From the NCBI GenBank assembly GCA_030145205.1, contig JAQYVZ010000015.1:1-64000 (forward strand): 64,000 nucleotides of DNA, given 5' to 3'. Shown one piece after another: positions 62,703 to 64,000 of the stretch; within the stretch, counting starts at the first letter, position 1; every line of letters starts with the position of its first letter. Under the pieces are notes generated by a model. That model saw nothing but the letters and a program-made list of their open reading frames with translations, did not search any database and was not told where the DNA came from. Position numbers and translations under genes: made by a program. The stretch is from Desulfuromonadales bacterium (lineage in GTDB: Bacteria > Desulfobacterota > Desulfuromonadia > Desulfuromonadales > BM103).

Positions 62703-63938
62703 ATGGCACGCATCAACGATTCCTATCTCAAGCTGAAAGCCGGCTACCTGTTTCCCGAAATCGGACGCCGGGTTAAAGCCTTTACCGACGCCAACCCCGC
62801 AGCAGCCGTGATCCGGCTCGGCATTGGCGATGTCACCCTGCCATTGGCACCGGCGGTCCTCAAAGCCTTTCATGATGGCGTTGACGACCTGGCACGTGGC
62901 GAGAGCTTTCACGGCTACGGTCCGGAGCAGGGCTACGAGTGGCTGTCGCAGCTTATCATCGACAAATCGTACACGCCGCTCGGCGTCGACCTGAAAGCCT
63001 CCGAGGTGTTCATCTCGGATGGCTCCAAGTGCGACAGCGCCAATATTCTGGATATTTTTGACCTCGGCAACAAGGTCGCCATCTGCGACCCGGTCTACCC
63101 GGTCTATAACGACACCAACGTCATGGTCGGCCGCACCGGCGAAGCGGATGAGCAGGGCTACTATGCCGGCGTGCATTACATGCCCTGCACCGGCGCCAAC
63201 AACTTCACTCCGGCGATTCCGGACGAGAAAGTTGACGTCATCTACCTCTGCTACCCGAACAATCCGACCGGGGCGGTCGCCACCAAAGACGACCTGCAGA
63301 AATGGGTCGACTATGCCCGCGCCAATGATGCGGTCATTCTGTTCGATGCCGCTTACGAGGCGTTCATCACCGAAGACCACATCCCCCACTCGATCTACGA
63401 AGTCGACGGCGCTCGTGAATGCGCCATCGAGTTCCGCTCTTTCTCCAAGACCGCCGGCTTTACCGGTGTACGTTGCGGCCTGACCGTGGTGCCGGAAGAG
63501 CTGATGGGGACCACCGCCGATGGTGAGAAGTACAGCTTCAACAAGCTCTGGAACCGTCGCCAGACCACAAAGTTCAACGGCGTCTCCTACCCGGTCCAGA
63601 AAGCAGCCGCGGCTGTCTACTCCGATGAAGGTTGGGCTCAGGTCCAGGAGACCATCGGCTACTACATGGAGAACGCCCGCATTATTCGCGAAGGCCTGAC
63701 CGCAGCCGGCATCGCCTGCTTCGGCGGCGTCAACGCCCCCTACATCTGGTTGGAGACGCCTGAGGGGATGACGAGCTGGGACTTCTTCGACAAGCTCCTC
63801 AACGAATGTCACGTGGTCGGCACCCCCGGCAGTGGCTTCGGCCCGAGCGGCGAAGGCTACTTCCGCCTGTCAGCCTTCGGCGACCGCCAGAACGTGATCG
63901 AAGCGGTCAAACGAATCGAACAGAAGTGGGGCAAGTAG
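62703..63938 (+). CDS. dapL: LL-diaminopimelate aminotransferase
   Basis: Converts tetrahydrodipicolinate directly to LL-DAP, bypassing DapD/C/E. 411 residues: [98 protein letters not shown], and the PLP lysine in [21 protein letters not shown]. This is the plant/Chlamydia/delta-proteobacterial type. It completes the dapA-dapB-dapL set; LysA and DapF would still be needed and are not here. Confidence 0.97.
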   Translation: MARINDSYLKLKAGYLFPEIGRRVKAFTDANPAAAVIRLGIGDVTLPLAPAVLKAFHDGVDDLARGESFHGYGPEQGYEWLSQLIIDKSYTPLGVDLKASEVFISDGSKCDSANILDIFDLGNKVAICDPVYPVYNDTNVMVGRTGEADEQGYYAGVHYMPCTGANNFTPAIPDEKVDVIYLCYPNNPTGAVATKDDLQKWVDYARANDAVILFDAAYEAFITEDHIPHSIYEVDGARECAIEFRSFSKTAGFTGVRCGLTVVPEELMGTTADGEKYSFNKLWNRRQTTKFNGVSYPVQKAAAAVYSDEGWAQVQETIGYYMENARIIREGLTAAGIACFGGVNAPYIWLETPEGMTSWDFFDKLLNECHVVGTPGSGFGPSGEGYFRLSAFGDRQNVIEAVKRIEQKWGK

Positions 63939-63956
63939 CCCGACTGGAAAACAACC

Positions 63957-64000
63957 ATGTCCCTTTTTGAAACACTGGAACAGGCCATCACCGAGGCCTA
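63957..64000 (+). CDS. Start of an unidentified gene (truncated by window end)
   Basis: ATG at 63957, 18 nt after the dapL stop, opens MSLFETLEQAITEA before the window ends. GGAAAA upstream is a weak ribosome site. Fourteen residues are too few to name a family. The close spacing suggests it continues the dap transcript. Confidence 0.4.
   Translation, partial: MSLFETLEQAITEA

Overview
The window looks like a chromosomal segment from a Gram-negative anaerobe or facultative anaerobe of the Desulfuromonadales/Geobacter type. The evidence is the gene order recA-pilT-recX-alaS-kinase-hslVU-argBDFGH-dapAB-dapL, which resembles Geobacter as I remember it. Other support is System II cytochrome c biogenesis (ResB/CcsA), the LL-diaminopimelate aminotransferase route to lysine, RNase J in a lipoprotein-rich Gram-negative background, LarB/LarC, and a selenocysteine-type UGA. 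The DNA is moderately GC-rich. I see no rRNA or tRNA gene, no CRISPR array, no prophage and no transposase. Almost everything is housekeeping or core accessory sequence.

Layout. 1-307: 5' end of a glycosyltransferase. 620-2844: ccsA/resB on the minus strand with a good promoter. 3017-9036: minus-strand cluster alr, an ASKHA-domain protein, purH, purD, purE. 9113-12074: TPP-riboswitch-controlled thiE-thiD fusion and thiC. 12079-12666: a non-coding element bounded by long inverted repeats. 12747-14927: speD and a ChaN-PDZ lipoprotein. 15189-19710 (minus): fba, a chemoreceptor, a two-domain rhodanese interrupted by an in-frame UGA with a SECIS-like hairpin, and rpsU. 19807-25054 (minus): an RNA methyltransferase, then aat-clpA-clpS (an N-degron module) and a Cys-cluster protein. 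25255-30998 (plus): small envelope and unknown proteins, rmuC, and lemA with two TPM proteins. 31027-31237: a second long inverted repeat between convergent genes. 31236-33734 (minus): tmcAL, a YqaA-type membrane protein, sfsA. 33907-43129 (plus): RNase J, uppP, ftsK, larB-larC, pgpA, cinA, thpR. 43198-51666: recA, pilT, recX, alaS, a receiver-kinase fusion, hslV-hslU. 51782-63938: an arginine-lysine superoperon that also carries a DNA methyltransferase, a zinc-ribbon/RDD membrane protein, a Nudix hydrolase, an FN3 lipoprotein and an entericidin-like peptide.

Functional links. Aat (adds Leu/Phe to N-termini), ClpS (reads such N-termini) and ClpA (unfolds the substrate) sit side by side, so the bacterial N-degron pathway is encoded as a unit. 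ThiC and ThiE/ThiD make the pyrimidine half of thiamine and join it to thiazole under TPP control. ArgB, D, F, G, H and DapA, B, L cover much of arginine synthesis and a complete aspartate-semialdehyde to LL-DAP branch, although lysA is not here.

The most unusual item is the rhodanese gene at 18592-19341. It reads as one protein only if UGA at 19051-19053 is decoded as selenocysteine, and a stem-loop with a GGUCU apical loop lies 15 nt after that codon. Next come two long inverted-repeat elements, a dispersed CTCTCCC-N5-GGGAGAG repeat family with four copies at gene borders, a perfect FNR-type palindrome before a tiny zinc-ribbon gene, and a DNA methyltransferase translationally coupled to argD. 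Several start codons were moved from the longest open frame on ribosome-binding-site or promoter evidence.
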